The notes beneath the pieces were generated by a model. It saw only the letters and a program-made list of their open reading frames with translations, was not told the DNA's origin and searched no databases. This document shows positions 62,842-64,000 of a DNA stretch of 64,000 nt, one piece after another (position 1 is the first letter of the stretch; each line of letters opens with the position of its first letter). Source of the stretch: Thalassotalea algicola. GTDB lineage: Bacteria > Pseudomonadota > Gammaproteobacteria > Enterobacterales > Alteromonadaceae. Location: the NCBI RefSeq assembly GCF_012932965.1, contig NZ_JABBXH010000002.1:706623-770622 (forward strand). The letters run 5' to 3'. Position numbers and translations under genes: made by a program.

Positions 62842-63291
62842 GTGAACATTATCCAAGCGGAAATTAACAATTTAGATTCGGTGGCAGAGCTGTTCGACCT
62901 GTATAGGCAGTTTTATAAACAGGCACCGGACTTAACGGCTTCTAAAGAATTCATTGCAAATAGATTAGCGTTGAAAGATTCTATAATCTTTTTGGCTTTA
63001 TCCGATGATAATACACCTATTGGTTTTACTCAGCTTTATCCTGCATTTTTATCTGTGGCCATGAAACCAATGCTTTATTTAAACGATTTGTTTGTCTTAT
63101 CTGAACAACGTAAATCAGGTACTGGTAAAGCGTTACTCGATGCGGCATATGACTTCGCATTAACCAATGGTTTTGGTCAATTAAAGCTAGCGACAGCCAT
63201 AGATAACGATACAGCAAAGTCTTTATACGAAAGTAGTGGTTATAATAAAGTAACCGCTTTTGATCACTACACTCGAAAAGTCGAGGCATAA
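62842..63291 (+). CDS. GNAT-family acetyltransferase (cassette ORF 4)
   Basis: 149 residues from a GTG preceded by AAGGAAGG. GNAT fold with the acetyl-CoA loop QRKSGTGKALLDAAYDFA, the start FDLYRQFYKQAPDLTASKEFIANRL and the late DTAKSLYESSGYNKVTAFDHYTRKV. Substrate unknown; GNAT genes are frequent in integron cassettes. The stop sits in the next attC-like element. Confidence 0.88.
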   Translation: MNIIQAEINNLDSVAELFDLYRQFYKQAPDLTASKEFIANRLALKDSIIFLALSDDNTPIGFTQLYPAFLSVAMKPMLYLNDLFVLSEQRKSGTGKALLDAAYDFALTNGFGQLKLATAIDNDTAKSLYESSGYNKVTAFDHYTRKVEA

Positions 63292-63386
63292 CAGGCTGTG
63301 TTAATGCAAATTGCTTAGGCTTAGCTCAGATTCTTTTATGTGTACAGTATATCCAAGCATTTTCACCTCTTTGCGGGGGGATGTGC
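63286..63386 (+). repeat. degenerate attC-like element after cassette ORF 4
   Basis: 5' GCATAAC at the ORF stop pairs loosely with GATGTGC at the 3' end, and the inner arms TGCAAATTGCTTAGG / CCAAGCATTTTCA pair well. It shares CCAAGCATTT with the two best sites and GCTTAGCTCA with the element at 62726. Confidence 0.42.
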
Positions 63387-63418
63387 AAACTGTAATTAGC
63401 TTTAGGAGCAGTGACGGC

Positions 63419-63913
63419 GTGAAAAGGTTTGGAAGAATAGTTGTGCTAAATGGAACGTCAAGTTCTGGTAAAACCACGCTAGCTAAAGAAATACAGGCAA
63501 AGTGCTCAGAGGTATACTTACATTGCGCTTTGGATGCCTTTTGGGATATGACACCTATTGGAGTCCCCGCTGGTTCTAAAAACTTTCCGAATATGAAGTT
63601 GGCTATTGCAAAGTCGATAAAAGCGTTAGCAGAAACAGGTCACAATGTTATTTTGGATATAGTATTTTGTGGTCAGAAAACATATTTCGAAATAACTGAA
63701 GAGCTTAAAGGGTTCGATGTGAAAATCGTAAAAGTTGAGTGTCCATTATCAGAATTAGAAAATCGAGAGTTAGTTCGCGGCAATCGTGCTATTGGTCTAG
63801 CTAAATCTCAATTTGACAGTATTCATGTAGGGGTTAAGTACGACTTAACTGTTAATACGTTTGAGCAATCTCTTGAAAATTGCGCACAAAAGATAATAAA
63901 TAATTTATCGTAA
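63419..63913 (+). CDS. chloramphenicol-phosphotransferase-like P-loop kinase (cassette ORF 5)
   Basis: 164 residues from a GTG at 63419 with TAGGAG upstream. An ATG at 63311 is open in frame but lies within the attC-like element. Walker A GTSSSGKT at 12-19 directly after IVVLN, then HCALDAFWDMTP and the RGNRAIGLAKSQFDSIHVGVKYDLTVNT end, matching the CPT family (Streptomyces chloramphenicol 3-O-phosphotransferase relatives). Most family members have no shown resistance role. Substrate therefore open. Confidence 0.8.
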   Translation: MKRFGRIVVLNGTSSSGKTTLAKEIQAKCSEVYLHCALDAFWDMTPIGVPAGSKNFPNMKLAIAKSIKALAETGHNVILDIVFCGQKTYFEITEELKGFDVKIVKVECPLSELENRELVRGNRAIGLAKSQFDSIHVGVKYDLTVNTFEQSLENCAQKIINNLS

Positions 63914-64000
63914 ATGGCATTTTATATGCTGTTTTATTGCGACCAAACAACAAGTAGTGGTTGGTTATGTTTCGCTTCACTTTACAATAATAACGCAATC
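63914..64000. other. window end after cassette ORF 5
   Basis: 87 bases. It contains GGTTATGTTTCGCTTCACTTT, which recalls attC loop segments, but any complete site would extend past the window. Confidence 0.3.

Noticed and set aside
63311-63418. Longer N-terminus for the phosphotransferase-like gene
   Set aside because: The extra 36 codons lie in the attC-like element, and a GTG with a proper ribosome site starts right at the family's N-terminus.
60750-64000. Integron integrase or attI site
   Set aside because: No tyrosine-recombinase frame or attI-like site next to one was found; the integrase, if any, is outside the window.
1-64000. tRNA, rRNA, insertion sequences, prophage genes
   Set aside because: No cloverleaf, ribosomal RNA, transposase or phage structural gene could be recognised.

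Overview
The window looks like chromosome from a marine gammaproteobacterium of the Alteromonadales, most likely near Colwellia or Thalassotalea. This is inferred from low GC, several large TonB-dependent receptors, a cbb3 oxidase, an enterobacterial-type lysC lysine riboswitch, and a glucan-utilisation locus with flavin halogenases of the kind seen in that order. No rRNA, tRNA, transposase, prophage or CRISPR array was found.

Layout. 1-2949: ccoNOQP (cbb3 oxidase), with ccoP cut by the left edge. 3.2-25.1 kb: mostly household genes, namely a LysE-type exporter, mltD, gloB with a neighbouring methyltransferase, an isolated TonB receptor, a Nif3-family protein, an ElyC-like protein, lysC behind a lysine riboswitch, a glutathione peroxidase with an OhrR-like regulator, a hydroxyacid dehydrogenase, sbcB, an unaccompanied NorE/NorF-like pair, a chemoreceptor, a degenerate receiver-TPR protein and an M17 aminopeptidase. 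25.3-34.8 kb: two export systems, an ABC exporter with two FtsX-type permeases and a TetR-regulated RND pump.

34.9-60.7 kb: a large beta-glucan utilisation locus. It has a LacI regulator, three sugar transporters, GH1, two GH3, a GH16 lipoprotein, a GH94-type phosphorylase, a gluconokinase-like kinase and a CBM9-like protein. It also has a leftward operon of TonB receptor, halogenase, SapC, cupin, halogenase and polysaccharide deacetylase. Seven copies of a palindrome close to TGWAAGCGCTTACA lie in the two divergent control regions, so the whole locus looks like one LacI-type regulon. Proposed flow (inference): the GH16 lipoprotein cuts glucan at the surface, the receptor imports oligosaccharides, GH3 enzymes trim them in the periplasm, and GPH/FucP transporters deliver sugars to cytoplasmic GH1 and GH94.

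61.0-64.0 kb: five small unrelated genes in one direction, each followed or preceded by an imperfect palindrome resembling an integron attC site. They encode an Imm26-like protein, a secreted protein, a lipoprotein, a GNAT acetyltransferase and a chloramphenicol-phosphotransferase-like kinase. This looks like a gene-cassette array, either the edge of a chromosomal integron or a cluster of attC sites without an integrase. No integrase is in the window.

Most notable: the cassette array; the halogenase/SapC/cupin operon inside a glucan locus; the shared operator set; and a 25-codon leader ORF with a strong Shine-Dalgarno between the lysine riboswitch and lysC.
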